DNA of 64,000 bases from Marinospirillum alkaliphilum DSM 21637 (GTDB lineage: Bacteria > Pseudomonadota > Gammaproteobacteria > Pseudomonadales > Halomonadaceae). This document shows positions 8,477-17,818 of the stretch, one piece after another (position 1 is the first letter of the stretch; each line of letters begins with the position of its first letter). The stretch is taken from NCBI RefSeq assembly GCF_900119735.1, contig NZ_FPJW01000006.1, positions 62,001-126,000 of the forward strand. Reading direction: 5' to 3'. A program made the translations under genes and the position numbers. The notes beneath the pieces were generated by a model. It saw nothing but the letters and a program-made list of their open reading frames with translations. It searched no databases and was not told where the DNA came from.

Positions 8477-10183
8477 TCAAGCCAACTTCTCACGGATGAA
8501 GTCAAGGATGGTGTCAGCCGCAACCATACTGGCTTCGGCATCACGGCGGCCCTTGTATTCCAGTTCACCGTTGTTCAGACCTCGCTCACCCACCACGATG
8601 CGGTGCGGAATGCCGATCAATTCCAGGTCGGCAAACTTGGAGCCGGGGCGCTCATCCCGGTCATCCAGCAGCACATCCACACCGGCTGCCTTCAGGTCCT
8701 GATAGAGTTTTTCGGTGGTTGCCCGCACCAGTTCGGATTTGTGGGCGTTCATCGGCACAATAGCCACTTCAAAGGGGGCAATGGCGTTTGGCCAGATGAT
8801 GCCGGAAGCATCGTTGTTCTGTTCAATCGCTGAGGCCACCACGCGGGTGACACCGATGCCGTAACAACCCATGATCAGGGTGGCGTGTTTGCCATTTTCA
8901 TCCAGTACTGTGGCGTTCATGGCTTCGGAGTATTTGATGCCCAACTGGAAGATGTGGCCCACTTCAATGCCGCGCTTGATCAGCAGGGTGCCCTTGCCAT
9001 CAGGGCTGGGATCACCTTCCACTACATTGCGGATGTCGGCGGTTTCAGGCAGCGGCAGGTCGCGCTCCCAGTTGATACCAAAATAGTGTTTGCCATCTTC
9101 ATTGGCACCGGCACCAAAGTCACTCATCATGGCAACAGAACGATCAGCAATGCAGGGGATCGGCAGCCTGATCGGGCCCAGAGAGCCGGGAGCAGCACCA
9201 ATGGCAGCCTTGATCTCTTCATCACTGGCCATCTGTAATGGGCTGGCCACCTGAGGCAGGTTGGCGGCCTTCACTTCGTTCAGTTCGTGATCACCACGCA
9301 CCAGCAGGGCAATCAGGCCACCTTCAGCCGCTTTCACCACCAGGGTTTTGATGGTTTTTTCAATCGGCAGGCCGAATTGTTCAACCAGTTGCGCAATGGT
9401 CCTGGCTTCCGGGGTGTCAATCAGGCGCAGTGCTTCCGTTGCTGCAGGGCGTGAGGTTTCACGCGGCAGGGCTTCAGCTTTTTCGATGTTGGCAGCGTAA
9501 TCAGAGCTGTTGGAGAACACGATGTCGTCTTCACCCGAGTCAGCCAGTACGTGAAACTCGTGGGAGCCGGTGCCACCAATGGAACCGTTGTCTGCAATCA
9601 CCGGACGGAAATCCAGGCCCAGACGGGTGAAGATGTTGCAGTAGGTACTGTGCATCACATCATAGGTCTGCTGCAGGGATTCCTGCGTCAGGTGGAAGGA
9701 GTAGGCATCCTTCATGATGAATTCACGGGCACGCATCACACCAAAACGGGGGCGGATTTCATCACGGAATTTGGTCTGAATCTGGTAGAAGTTGCCGGGG
9801 AGCTGTTTGTAGGAGCGCAGTTCACGGCGAATCAGATCGGTGATCACTTCTTCGTGGGTCGGACCAACGCAGAAATCACGGTCGTGGCGGTCTTTAACGC
9901 GCAGCAGCTCCTTGCCGTATTGTTCCCAGCGACCGGACTCCTGCCACAGTTCAGCAGGCTGGATGGCGGGCATCAATACTTCCTGCGCACCTGCCTTGTC
10001 CATTTCTTCACGCACAATGCGTTCCACCTTGCGCAGGGTACGCAGGCCCAGCGGCAACCAGGTGTAGAGGCCAGAACCATGGCTGCGAATGAAACCGGCG
10101 CGCAGCATCAACTGGTGGCTGATGACCTGGGCATCGTTGGGGGTTTCCTTGAGGGTGGCAATCAGGATCTGTGAAGCGCGCAT
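8477..10183 (-). CDS. proS: Prolyl-tRNA synthetase, bacterial type
   Basis: A 568-residue class II aminoacyl-tRNA synthetase that charges tRNA-Pro. The start [20 protein letters not shown], class II motif 2 region ([21 protein letters not shown]) and motif 3 region (YGIGVTRVV) are typical. The insert between the catalytic motifs, about residues 225-390, is the YbaK-like editing domain that clears mischarged Ala-tRNA-Pro ([25 protein letters not shown]). The anticodon-binding domain follows ([15 protein letters not shown]). Length is normal. It ends beside the bidirectional terminator at 8421. Confidence 0.98.
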   Translation of the reverse strand: MRASQILIATLKETPNDAQVISHQLMLRAGFIRSHGSGLYTWLPLGLRTLRKVERIVREEMDKAGAQEVLMPAIQPAELWQESGRWEQYGKELLRVKDRHDRDFCVGPTHEEVITDLIRRELRSYKQLPGNFYQIQTKFRDEIRPRFGVMRAREFIMKDAYSFHLTQESLQQTYDVMHSTYCNIFTRLGLDFRPVIADNGSIGGTGSHEFHVLADSGEDDIVFSNSSDYAANIEKAEALPRETSRPAATEALRLIDTPEARTIAQLVEQFGLPIEKTIKTLVVKAAEGGLIALLVRGDHELNEVKAANLPQVASPLQMASDEEIKAAIGAAPGSLGPIRLPIPCIADRSVAMMSDFGAGANEDGKHYFGINWERDLPLPETADIRNVVEGDPSPDGKGTLLIKRGIEVGHIFQLGIKYSEAMNATVLDENGKHATLIMGCYGIGVTRVVASAIEQNNDASGIIWPNAIAPFEVAIVPMNAHKSELVRATTEKLYQDLKAAGVDVLLDDRDERPGSKFADLELIGIPHRIVVGERGLNNGELEYKGRRDAEASMVAADTILDFIREKLA

Positions 10184-10283
10184 GGGGTCAGCTTACCTTG
10201 AAGTCAAAATGGGTGTGCGAATGGGTATGTGTGCGATTACGTAAATGACGGGAAATTTACAGGATTTCGCTGCCTGTGTCACT

Positions 10284-10321
10284 GCAGCATAAGGCAAGAC
10301 CCGGTGTCTGCCCTGTGCTGC
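10284..10321. repeat. Long imperfect hairpin between folE2 and proS
   Basis: Outer arms 10284-10289 and 10316-10321 (gcagca/tgctgc) enclose a second stem (10293-10300 with 10306-10312). It starts 7 bases past the folE2 stop on the leftward strand. There is no T-tract, so it may be an RNA 3'-end stabiliser or a weak terminator for mepM-folE2 rather than a classical terminator. Confidence 0.45.
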
Positions 10322-10327
10322 GGGTGT

Positions 10328-11248
10328 TTACCGAAACCAGCGAGGTTGGGCAGTGCTTTGACCGTTACGCGTCAGCCACTTGCCCGCTACTGCATCATGG
10401 CCGTGCAGGCTTTCGTAGTGGTGAACTTCGATATGAGCCTGTTGCCAGTGAGGCAGTTTTTCAACACCCAGCGCCAGACGACGAGCAGCATCCTCACAGA
10501 ACATCTGGTTGGCACCGTTTCGTAGGGCGAAGGCCTGTTCATCGGTGCGCTTCACGGCAGTTTGTACCGGTGTGGCAAGGGATTTTTCCATCTGCAGGAT
10601 CAGGGTGTCCAGTTGCAGGGGTTGCTCTGCCTGCAACGAAGAGTGGAGTTCCACTCGGGCCATGCTACGCTGGCTGTGTGGAGTTGCCAGACTGGCGTGT
10701 TGCTGTAACCAGCGAGCTACATCTTCCGGTCGTAGTGCCTGATGATCAGCAAACTCCTCCCTGAATACTTCGGCCAGGGCTTCTCTCGACAGCGCTGCCG
10801 AACAGGGGCAGGTGGAAGAATAGAGTACTTCCACACGCTGCAGCAGTTGCATGCCCTGATCATTCTGCCAGGCGACCAGCTCAATGGGGTAACGCTGCCA
10901 ACCACTGTTGTCACTCAGCAGTGCCGGAACCTTTTTTAACCAATCGAACCTGAGCGCCAGGCGCAGTTGTTGGCTGCCGGGTTGCTGGGTTTCCAGTAGA
11001 CTGTTCAGCAGGGTGATCAGGCAACTGGTGTCCAGTGGCTGTTGGCTGGCCAGTTGTTCCAGTGTCAGATACAGGCGTGACATGTGGATACCGCGCTGCT
11101 CAGCACTCAGGTCAACGGTGACGGTGGCGCTGGCACTGATGTCCTGGTCCTGAAAGCGCAGGCGCAGGGGGATGTTGGCCATACCTACCTGGTCCAGATG
11201 CAGGCTCTGGTGGGTTTGGCGAGCAACGTCAGGCAGTGCAGCAGTCAT
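10328..11248 (-). CDS. folE2: GTP cyclohydrolase FolE2 (type IB)
   Basis: This enzyme converts GTP to 7,8-dihydroneopterin triphosphate, the first step toward folate and queuosine precursors. Unlike zinc-dependent FolE it works with other metals and is commonly induced in zinc starvation. The 306-residue sequence has the family hallmarks RGIHMSR (52-58), the STCPCS cysteine motif (C147 and C149) and HSQRS near 191. It begins 32 bases after the mepM stop, so it should be the second gene of a mepM-folE2 operon. The strong Zur-type palindrome upstream of mepM supports zinc control of both genes. Confidence 0.95.
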   Translation of the reverse strand: MTAALPDVARQTHQSLHLDQVGMANIPLRLRFQDQDISASATVTVDLSAEQRGIHMSRLYLTLEQLASQQPLDTSCLITLLNSLLETQQPGSQQLRLALRFDWLKKVPALLSDNSGWQRYPIELVAWQNDQGMQLLQRVEVLYSSTCPCSAALSREALAEVFREEFADHQALRPEDVARWLQQHASLATPHSQRSMARVELHSSLQAEQPLQLDTLILQMEKSLATPVQTAVKRTDEQAFALRNGANQMFCEDAARRLALGVEKLPHWQQAHIEVHHYESLHGHDAVAGKWLTRNGQSTAQPRWFR

Positions 11249-11280
11249 GCGGAGTTCCTGTATTTGAAAAACACTTGGTT

Positions 11281-12588
11281 TCAGCGGGATTGCGGCAGCA
11301 GTTGTGCCACTTCTTTCAGGTTCATGCGGTTATCCAGCCCGGCAAACAGGCGTTGGCTCTGCTCTTTGAATTCGCGCAGGTCATTGCCTTCCAGTTTTTC
11401 AACACTGGGGAGTTCAGCACGCATGGCATCCACCGGGCGGCCATTGATGTGCAGTTCATAATGCAGGTGGGGACCTGTACTGCGACCGGTATTGCCTGTT
11501 TGCCCAATTTGCTGGCCGCGGCGCACATCCTGGCCGCGATTCACATACATGCGATGCAGGTGCAGGTAGCGGGTTTCAAAGCCTTGACCGTGATCGATGA
11601 CCAGGTAGTTGCCACCATAAGGGTGCCAGCCGCGCCGAATGATTCGACCATCGGCAGGAGCGACCACCGGGGTGCCGACAGGGGTGGCAAAATCGGTGCC
11701 GTAGTGCGGCTGTACCCTGCCGGTGATGGGGTGACGGCGATTCAGGTTGAATCCGGAACTGATGCGAAAACGCTGAGCCAGCGGGATACGGTCAAAGGGT
11801 GGAATCAGGCTGACCCCTTCCGGAGTGTAAAAACGACCGTCCTGGTGGCGGGCTGCCCGAACCTGCATGCGATCACCCTTGTAATCAAAGGCCAGCAGGC
11901 GGGTTGAATAGGGGGTTGGGTCATTGCTCAGCCATTCCTGTTCAATCAGCAGGCTGAATTGATCACCATCACGGGCATCACGGCGCAGCGGTAGATGACG
12001 ATCCAGTGCCGCGGCAATGGCACCTTGTTGCCCAGCAATTTCAGGCATGTCTTGCAGGCTGTTGACCAGAATGCCGTTAAGTGTGCCTTCCAGGCGTAGC
12101 AGGCGTACTTCTCGCTGGGAAGTGAGTTCACGAAAGCTGAATCCGCTGGATTCGCGCAGCCATTCACTGCCTTGTGCCCGGCTCTGCCAGATGCGTAAGG
12201 CCAGCAACTGGCCATCACGGCTGGCGAGCCACTCAATGTGCTGGCCGGGACGAACCCGGTTCAGGTGTTGTGCTCCTTCACGGTTTTCCAGCAGTGTATA
12301 AAGGGTAGCCAGCGGCAAGTGCCATTTTTCATGCCACAGGTGTGACAGGCGATCACCCGCCTGCAGGGTGTACTGCTCCCAGTCGGGCGGTGGCTGCAAT
12401 GGTGGAATCAGGGCGTTATGGAAGTCGGTGGCTTCAAGCGCCTCCAGTACTTCACTCATGTTTGGTGCGGATTCGTCAACTGCTGGCGGGGTGCTGACCA
12501 GATAAACTGCAATGCCCAGTACCAGGCTAAAGCTGGTGATGAACAACAGGGCCCAGTGTCTGGGGCGGGCGGTAAAACGGTTCAGCAT
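11281..12588 (-). CDS. mepM: M23 family murein DD-endopeptidase, MepM/ShyB-like
   Basis: Predicted to cut peptide cross-links in peptidoglycan so the wall can grow. Starting at MLNRF (12588; aggac just upstream), the 435-residue protein has an N-terminal membrane anchor (about 12-31), an OapA/LysM-like region (about 68-125), and a C-terminal M23 domain with zinc ligands H295 and D299 (HYGTD) and HLH (374-376). A longer start at 12609 adds seven residues. It is first in an operon with folE2 and lies directly behind a Zur-type operator. Zur-controlled M23 endopeptidases are known in Vibrio (ShyB), and this looks like the same idea. The symbol is by homology. Confidence 0.92.
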   Translation of the reverse strand: MLNRFTARPRHWALLFITSFSLVLGIAVYLVSTPPAVDESAPNMSEVLEALEATDFHNALIPPLQPPPDWEQYTLQAGDRLSHLWHEKWHLPLATLYTLLENREGAQHLNRVRPGQHIEWLASRDGQLLALRIWQSRAQGSEWLRESSGFSFRELTSQREVRLLRLEGTLNGILVNSLQDMPEIAGQQGAIAAALDRHLPLRRDARDGDQFSLLIEQEWLSNDPTPYSTRLLAFDYKGDRMQVRAARHQDGRFYTPEGVSLIPPFDRIPLAQRFRISSGFNLNRRHPITGRVQPHYGTDFATPVGTPVVAPADGRIIRRGWHPYGGNYLVIDHGQGFETRYLHLHRMYVNRGQDVRRGQQIGQTGNTGRSTGPHLHYELHINGRPVDAMRAELPSVEKLEGNDLREFKEQSQRLFAGLDNRMNLKEVAQLLPQSR

Positions 12589-12643
12589 GACAGTCCTGAA
12601 GTGTTCCACGGGTGATTTTAGCCGCAGATAATAAGCAAGGGTG

Positions 12644-12666
12644 CAAGTGTTATACTATAACATTTG
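12644..12666. promoter_or_regulatory. Zur (zinc uptake regulator) operator upstream of mepM-folE2
   Basis: A perfect 15-bp palindrome with a one-base centre (tgttata-c-tataaca, 12648-12662) extends to 23 bp with a single mismatched pair. It agrees closely with the gammaproteobacterial Zur consensus, which has the same TGTTATA/TATAACA core flanked by GAA and TTC. It lies 56 bases before the mepM start. It is also about 118 bases before the divergent LysR gene, which it could affect. The palindrome is seen directly; Zur binding is inferred from the match and from the downstream genes. Confidence 0.85.
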
Positions 12667-12715
12667 TGATATTCGCAGTAAATATATCTGTGAGCCAGGC
12701 ACCAATTTAGTGCAT

Positions 12716-12730
12716 TCTCGGTTAGAATCG
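12716..12730 (+). repeat. 15-base motif shared with the region before the second HD-GYP gene (copy 1)
   Basis: The sequence tctcggttagaatcg occurs here, 54 bases before the hypT start, and again at 57836-57850, 35 bases before the HD-GYP gene. It contains TAGAAT, a fair -10 hexamer, so it may be a shared promoter core. No good -35 element is visible at either copy. Confidence 0.45.
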
Positions 12731-12783
12731 GCTTTTTCAGTGGTGGGTCAATCGGGCTGGAACGCCTGTAAAGGAAGGGCAGA

Positions 12784-13713
12784 GTGAACCTTGAAGTAAA
12801 ATGGCTGGAGGATTTTGTGGCGCTGGCAGCCACGCGCAGTTTTTCCCAGGCGGCAAAGCGGCGTTTTGTCACCCAGCCGGCTTTCAGTCGCAGAATTCAG
12901 TCACTGGAGCGTGCTGTGGGTTCAACTTTGGTGGATCGCAGTAAGTCACCGTTGGAGTTGACGGCCGATGGGCAGTTGTTTCTGATCACTGCACGCAATG
13001 TTGTTGAGCAGTTGGGTGAGGCCTTGCGGCATCTACGCGGTCTGGATGCCGCAGCGGGACAGTTGCTGGAATTCACCGTGGCGCATTCGCTGGCGTTTAA
13101 CTTCTTTCCGCGCTGGTTGAAGCGTCTGCAGGCTGTGGTGGGTGAAGTGGGTTCACGCATGACGGCCATGAATGTCGGTGAGGCTATGCACGCGCTGCGT
13201 GAAGGGCGTTGTGACCTGATGCTGGCCTACCATGACCCGCATGGTTCCCTGCAGTTGGATCAGGAGCATTTTCCTTCCTTGCGTATGGGGGCCACAGAAA
13301 TGCTGCCGGTGTGCAGTGTGGATGAGCAAGGGCAGGCATTGTTTGATCTGGATGCTTCTGATGAACAGGTGATTCCGTTACTGGCTTATACCCAGGGGGC
13401 ATTTCTTGAGCGCTCACTGAAAATACTGCTGCGTCAGAAACCGGTTGGCATGCAGTTTCGCACGGTGTATGAAACCGCCATGGCGGAAGGTTTAAAAGGC
13501 ATGGCGCTGGAAGGGCAGGGTGTCGCCTGGATTCCGCGCCTGAGTATTGAGCGTGAGCTGGCTGAAGGCAAGCTGGTGGTGTGTGGCAGTGAGCACTGGG
13601 TGATTCCGTTAGAGATTCGCCTGTACCGTTGTACCCTGGTACACAAGCCGCCGGTGGAGCGTTTGTGGCAGCGCTTGGTTAGTGATGCGGCTCAGGTGGA
13701 AGTAAAAACCTGA
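12784..13713 (+). CDS. LysR-type transcriptional regulator, HypT (YjiE)-like
   Basis: A 309-residue LysR regulator with an N-terminal winged helix-turn-helix (about 5-64, WLEDFVALAATRSFSQAAKR) and a periplasmic-binding-type effector domain. The line SQAAKRRFVTQPAFSRRIQS and the C-terminal WIPRLSIERELAEGKLVVCG align with E. coli HypT, a hypochlorite-responsive activator. Specific Met or Cys sensor residues cannot be confirmed by eye. Translation starts at a GTG preceded by the strong site aaggaagg (12771-12778). It is divergent from mepM-folE2, and no likely target is adjacent on its own strand. Confidence 0.8.
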   Translation: MNLEVKWLEDFVALAATRSFSQAAKRRFVTQPAFSRRIQSLERAVGSTLVDRSKSPLELTADGQLFLITARNVVEQLGEALRHLRGLDAAAGQLLEFTVAHSLAFNFFPRWLKRLQAVVGEVGSRMTAMNVGEAMHALREGRCDLMLAYHDPHGSLQLDQEHFPSLRMGATEMLPVCSVDEQGQALFDLDASDEQVIPLLAYTQGAFLERSLKILLRQKPVGMQFRTVYETAMAEGLKGMALEGQGVAWIPRLSIERELAEGKLVVCGSEHWVIPLEIRLYRCTLVHKPPVERLWQRLVSDAAQVEVKT

Positions 13714-13754
13714 GCCGATAGCCGTTTGCTACCGAGCACCCAGGTTCGGTAAGC

Positions 13755-13794
13755 AAGGCTCAGGCTCAGTGACCAAGGTTCAGGCGCAGTGATC
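13755..13794. repeat. Imperfect tandem 20-bp repeat (two copies)
   Basis: Copies at 13755-13774 and 13775-13794 differ at three positions (aaggctcaggctcagtgacc in the first). They sit in the 100-base gap between the convergent LysR and HIT genes. Related cagtga/gatcag fragments continue to about 13825. This looks like local slippage rather than a regulatory element. Confidence 0.6.
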
Positions 13795-13813
13795 AGAGCT
13801 TAGAGACCAGTAT

Positions 13814-14239
13814 TCAGACCCAGTGAATAGGCAGGTGATCACAAGCTTGTTGCAAGGCACTTTTCAACTGGCTGATGTCGGCGTCCGTGTAGTGCTCAGC
13901 GCTGCCAACACCCCAGATTGGACCGGGCCAGGCAGCATCACTTTTGAAGCGGGCGATCAGGTGCAGGTGGAGTTGCGGCACCATATTGCCCAGGGTGGCA
14001 ACATTCAGCTTGTCCGCACTGGTGAGCGGTTTGATGACCTCAGCCAGTTGCCGTACTTCTTGCCACATCTGTACATATTGCTGTTCATTCAGGTCAGTAA
14101 CCTCAATGGCGTCAGCCAGTCTGGGAATGAGTAACAGCCAGTAAAAGCGTTGGTCATTCATCAGGCGTAATTGACACAGCGGCAGGTCGCCCAGGTGCAG
14201 GCTGTCAGCAGCAAGGCGAGGGTGAAGTTCAAAAGTCAT
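13814..14239 (-). CDS. HIT family nucleotide hydrolase/transferase
   Basis: A 141-residue histidine-triad protein. The triad region reads QLHLHLIAR (89-97): the first histidine is replaced by Gln89, while H91 and H93 remain. This variant is common in a proteobacterial subgroup. HIT proteins cleave nucleoside phosphoramidates or dinucleoside polyphosphates; the substrate here is unknown. It is divergent from fmdB-aspS and convergent with the LysR gene. Confidence 0.85.
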   Translation of the reverse strand: MTFELHPRLAADSLHLGDLPLCQLRLMNDQRFYWLLLIPRLADAIEVTDLNEQQYVQMWQEVRQLAEVIKPLTSADKLNVATLGNMVPQLHLHLIARFKSDAAWPGPIWGVGSAEHYTDADISQLKSALQQACDHLPIHWV

Positions 14240-14268
14240 GGATACAGCTCCTGGGTTCCATTGAGTGC

Positions 14269-14299
14269 TTGGCGTTCTGACGCCTGTCTAGGCTATAAT
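14269..14299 (+). promoter_or_regulatory. Probable sigma-70 promoter of the fmdB-aspS-ruvC unit
   Basis: A perfect -10 box, TATAAT, lies at 14294-14299, with a poor -35 candidate TTGGCG at 14269-14274 (19-base spacing). The predicted leader of about 110 bases contains a hairpin around the cggat/atccg arms near 14347-14360. Confidence 0.55.
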
Positions 14300-14414
14300 G
14301 CCGCCTCTTGAAATTAAACAAAAATCCCTTATTTAGGTTTCGGGGCCGGATGTGTATCCGAACCCTGAACAAAATGACCGATTTTGACGATTGTTGAACC
14401 CAGAGGCAAACGCC

Positions 14415-14690
14415 ATGCCCATTTATGAATATCAGTGTCAATCCTGTGGCCACGAGCTGGAAGTGATGCACAAGATGAGTGATACACCACCCAAAGATTG
14501 CCCGGCCTGTAATGAGTCGGCTTTGACTCGCCGTATTTCGGCTGCTGGATTCCGTCTGGCCGGTGGTGGCTGGTATGAAACCGATTTCAAGAGCGGCGGC
14601 AAAAAGAACCTCGCCGATTCCGGCGGTTCAGGGAGTGGTGCCGCTGCTTGTGCATCCTGTCCGTCCGGTGCAACTGGCTCGTGTGCCTGA
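14415..14690 (+). CDS. FmdB family zinc-ribbon protein
   Basis: A 91-residue protein starting MPIYEYQCQSCGHELEV, with two CxxC pairs (C8/C11 and C29/C32) forming a zinc ribbon. The tail is flexible, rich in Gly/Ser/Ala and holds extra cysteines. FmdB-type proteins often lie directly before aspS in gammaproteobacteria; their role is unclear. The start with agagg ahead is preferred over a TTG eight codons upstream. It probably shares a transcript with aspS, 75 bases downstream. Confidence 0.9.
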   Translation: MPIYEYQCQSCGHELEVMHKMSDTPPKDCPACNESALTRRISAAGFRLAGGGWYETDFKSGGKKNLADSGGSGSGAAACASCPSGATGSCA

Positions 14691-14765
14691 GCGATACAGA
14701 CTTTTTACCTGGCAGGGCAAGTCCCTGCCTTTTCATTGAATACAACACGTTAACGGGAAATATTT

Positions 14766-16538
14766 ATGCGTAGCCATTACTGTGGCGACTTGAACACAAG
14801 TCACCTGGATCAGGAAGTCGTATTGTGCGGCTGGGTTCACCGCCGTCGCGATCACGGGGGCGTCATTTTTCTTGATCTGCGAGATCGTAATGGCATCGCT
14901 CAGGTGGTGGTGGACCCGGATACGGAAGAAGCTTTTGCCCGTGCTGACCGTTCGCGCAGTGAATACGTATTAAAAATCCGTGGCCTGGTGCGTCGTCGCC
15001 CGGAAGGTACGGTGAATGCCAATATGTCCACTGGCGAGATCGAAGTACTGGCCAAGGATGTTGAAGTACTGAATACCTCTGAAACCCCACCCTTCATGCT
15101 GGATGAATTCGGCAAGGTGGGTGAGGAAGTCCGCCTGAAATACCGTTATGTGGATCTGCGTCGCCCGGAAATGGCAGAAAAACTGCGTTTTCGTTCACGT
15201 GTGACGCACCAGATTCGCAACTGCTTGGAAGAGCAAGGTTTTCTGGATATTGAAACCCCGATTCTGACCCGCGCCACGCCGGAAGGTGCACGCGATTACC
15301 TGGTGCCCAGCCGTACCCACGAAGGCCACTTTTTTGCCCTGCCACAGTCCCCACAGCTGTTCAAACAGCTGTTGATGGTGGCCGGTTTTGATCGTTATTA
15401 CCAGATCGCCAAGTGTTTCCGTGACGAAGACCTGCGTGCCGATCGCCAGCCGGAATTCACCCAGATTGATATGGAAGCTTCTTTTGTTGAAGAAGCTGAC
15501 ATCATGGGCGCTGCTGAAGGCATGATTCGCAAGGTGTTTCAGGAATCCCTGGGTGTGGATCTGGGAGTTTTCCCGCACATGCCTTATTCCGAAGCCATGA
15601 ACCGTTATGGTTCTGACAAGCCGGATCTGCGCATTCCGCTGGAGTTGGTGGATGTGGGTGATCTGATGGCCAATGTGGACTTTAAAGTCTTCTCTGGTCC
15701 GGCCACAGATCCCAAAGGCCGTGTTGCTGCCCTGAAAGTCAAGGGTGGTGCGGAGTTGTCTCGTAAGCAGATTGATGACTACACCAAGTTTGTCGGCATC
15801 TATGGTGCCCGTGGTCTGGCCTGGATCAAGATCAACAAGCGTGCGGATGGTCTGGATGGTCTGCAATCACCGATCGTCAAGTTCATGGAAGGCATCATTG
15901 ATCAACTGCTGGATCGTGTGGGTGCTGAAGATGGCGATATCATCTTCTTTGGTGCTGACAAGGCCAAAATTGTTAATGAAGCCCTGGGTGCACTGCGCTG
16001 CAAACTGGGTGAAGACCTCAATCTCTACACCTGTGAATGGGCACCCCTGTGGGTGGTGGACTTCCCGATGTTTGAAGAAAACAGCGATGGCAGCCTGAGC
16101 GCCCTGCATCACCCCTTCACCTCGCCCAAATGCACCCCGGACGAGCTGGAGGCCAGCCCGGCCGATAAATTGTCCCGTGCTTATGACATGGTGCTGAATG
16201 GTACTGAGTTGGGTGGTGGTTCCATTCGTATTCACAATCAGGCCATGCAGCAAGCGGTGTTCCGTGTACTGGGCATCAGTGCTGAAGAGCAGCGTGAGAA
16301 GTTCGGCTTCCTGCTGGATGCTCTGAAGTTTGGCGCGCCACCTCATGGTGGTCTGGCTTTTGGTCTGGATCGTCTGATGATGCTGATGACCGGTGCCAAA
16401 TCCATTCGTGAAGTGATTGCCTTCCCGAAAACCCAGTCGGCTGCCTGTGTGATGACCGATGCGCCCGGCGAAGTCAGTCAGGCGCAGTTAAAAGAGCTGA
16501 ACCTGCGTCTGCGGGTTAAGGCTCAGGCAGAAGACTGA
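14766..16538 (+). CDS. aspS: Aspartyl-tRNA synthetase
   Basis: A 590-residue class II synthetase of the long bacterial type, with an N-terminal OB-fold anticodon-binding domain, a GAD insertion domain and class II motifs ([30 protein letters not shown]). It charges tRNA with aspartate. The OB-fold signature [19 protein letters not shown] matches Pseudomonas-type AspRS, including the histidine linked with relaxed tRNA specificity. It may therefore also mischarge tRNA-Asn if GatCAB is present elsewhere; that part is inference. It is followed at 16602 by ruvC. Confidence 0.98.
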   Translation: MRSHYCGDLNTSHLDQEVVLCGWVHRRRDHGGVIFLDLRDRNGIAQVVVDPDTEEAFARADRSRSEYVLKIRGLVRRRPEGTVNANMSTGEIEVLAKDVEVLNTSETPPFMLDEFGKVGEEVRLKYRYVDLRRPEMAEKLRFRSRVTHQIRNCLEEQGFLDIETPILTRATPEGARDYLVPSRTHEGHFFALPQSPQLFKQLLMVAGFDRYYQIAKCFRDEDLRADRQPEFTQIDMEASFVEEADIMGAAEGMIRKVFQESLGVDLGVFPHMPYSEAMNRYGSDKPDLRIPLELVDVGDLMANVDFKVFSGPATDPKGRVAALKVKGGAELSRKQIDDYTKFVGIYGARGLAWIKINKRADGLDGLQSPIVKFMEGIIDQLLDRVGAEDGDIIFFGADKAKIVNEALGALRCKLGEDLNLYTCEWAPLWVVDFPMFEENSDGSLSALHHPFTSPKCTPDELEASPADKLSRAYDMVLNGTELGGGSIRIHNQAMQQAVFRVLGISAEEQREKFGFLLDALKFGAPPHGGLAFGLDRLMMLMTGAKSIREVIAFPKTQSAACVMTDAPGEVSQAQLKELNLRLRVKAQAED

Positions 16539-16601
16539 TGCCTTTCAGCGGGTTGCTTCCAGTAACGGAAACAGCCCGCTGGTGTGGCGACGGAGGCTGA
16601 A

Positions 16602-17156
16602 ATGCCACTGATTCTGGGGATAGACCCAGGCTCACGGATCACCGGTTACGGCCTGATTCATGCAGAAGCGGGTCAGATGAGTTACCACGCGAGTGGTTGC
16701 ATCCGGGTACAGGCCGATGATTTGCCTCAGAAACTGGCGCAGATTTATGCCGGTCTGGCGGAGTTGATTGGTCAGCATCGACCTGATCAGGTGGCCATTG
16801 AACAGGTGTTCATGGCTAAAAATGCTGATTCAGCGCTCAAACTGGGTCAGGCGCGTGGCACCGCCGTGGTTTGTGTGGCCAACCATGGATTGCAACTGAG
16901 TGAATATTCAGCCAAGGAAGTGAAGCTGGCTGTGACCGGCACTGGCAGTGCTGACAAGATCCAGGTGCAGCACATGGTGAAGTCCTTGTTGAAGCTTTCA
17001 GCCACCCCCCAGGCTGATGCCGCGGATGCATTGGCGATTGCCTTGTGTCATGCCTATACCGCCAGTGGCTTGCTGGCACTTTCCGGCCAATTAAGTCGCA
17101 AACGTGGCAGCAGTTGGCGCAATTTTGATCCCAAAACCCTTTCCCGGCGCTCCTGA
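16602..17156 (+). CDS. ruvC: Holliday junction resolvase RuvC
   Basis: A 184-residue endonuclease that resolves Holliday junctions together with RuvAB. It begins [17 protein letters not shown], with catalytic Asp8. It also has the acidic VAIEQVF motif and the C-terminal [14 protein letters not shown] carboxylates. Start 16602 follows ggagg (16592-16596) and is preferred to an upstream ATG at 16584. The gene ends 2 bases before a TRIC-family channel gene, which is unusually placed between ruvC and ruvA. Confidence 0.97.
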   Translation: MPLILGIDPGSRITGYGLIHAEAGQMSYHASGCIRVQADDLPQKLAQIYAGLAELIGQHRPDQVAIEQVFMAKNADSALKLGQARGTAVVCVANHGLQLSEYSAKEVKLAVTGTGSADKIQVQHMVKSLLKLSATPQADAADALAIALCHAYTASGLLALSGQLSRKRGSSWRNFDPKTLSRRS

Positions 17157-17158
17157 TC

Positions 17159-17818
17159 ATGCATTTTGACTTACCCCTGTTTATTCTGACCCTGGACCTG
17201 TTCGGTACCGTGGTGTTTGCCATGGCCGGTGTGCTGGCTGCAGCTGAGCGGCGCCTGGATTTGTTTGGTGTCATTGTGGTTGGCACGGTCACGGCCATAG
17301 GTGGCGGTACCCTGCGTGATCTGATTCTGGGCCGCTTGCCGGTGTTCTGGGTGCAGGACAACCTCTACATCTGGATTACCGTGACCACCTCGGTGGTGGT
17401 GTTTGCCTTGGCCCGCAAGATCCGCTTTCCGCACATGGCTCTGCAGGTGGCGGATGCCATCGGGCTGTCGGTGTTCACCATCATAGGCGCCAATGTGGCG
17501 CTCAACCTGGGGCATCCACCGCTGATTGCCGTGGTCACAGGGGTTATGACGGGTGTGTTTGGTGGTATTGTGCGGGATGTATTGACCGCCGTGAAACCAA
17601 TGATTTTTGAAAAGGAAATTTATGCCACGGCAGTGATGGCGGGTGCTTTTGTGTATGTGAATCTCAACTGGTTTTTACCCTCCAGCTGGGAAACCTTCAA
17701 CACCCTGGTGTCCATGGCGGTGGTGCTGGGTCTGCGCCTGGCAGCGATTCGCTGGGGGTTGCATCTGCCGGTGTTTCTTGCCATTGAAGACCAGCAGAAT
17801 AAAAAGGATAAGTCATGA
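17159..17818 (+). CDS. Trimeric intracellular cation channel (TRIC) family protein, YadS/YicG-like
   Basis: A 219-residue membrane protein with seven predicted helices and two internally repeated glycine-rich halves (GGGTLRDLILGR near 48-59 and GGIVRDVL near 139-146). This is the duplicated structure of the UPF0126/TRIC family, whose members conduct K+ or other cations. It overlaps ruvA by 4 bases (ATGA) and begins 2 bases after ruvC, so it should be translated from the same message. A functional link to recombination is not obvious. Confidence 0.92.
   Translation: MHFDLPLFILTLDLFGTVVFAMAGVLAAAERRLDLFGVIVVGTVTAIGGGTLRDLILGRLPVFWVQDNLYIWITVTTSVVVFALARKIRFPHMALQVADAIGLSVFTIIGANVALNLGHPPLIAVVTGVMTGVFGGIVRDVLTAVKPMIFEKEIYATAVMAGAFVYVNLNWFLPSSWETFNTLVSMAVVLGLRLAAIRWGLHLPVFLAIEDQQNKKDKS

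Noticed and set aside
10229-10764. Rightward frames opposite folE2
   Set aside because: They are antisense to conserved FolE2 sequence, and their starts lie in the proS-folE2 gap without ribosome sites.
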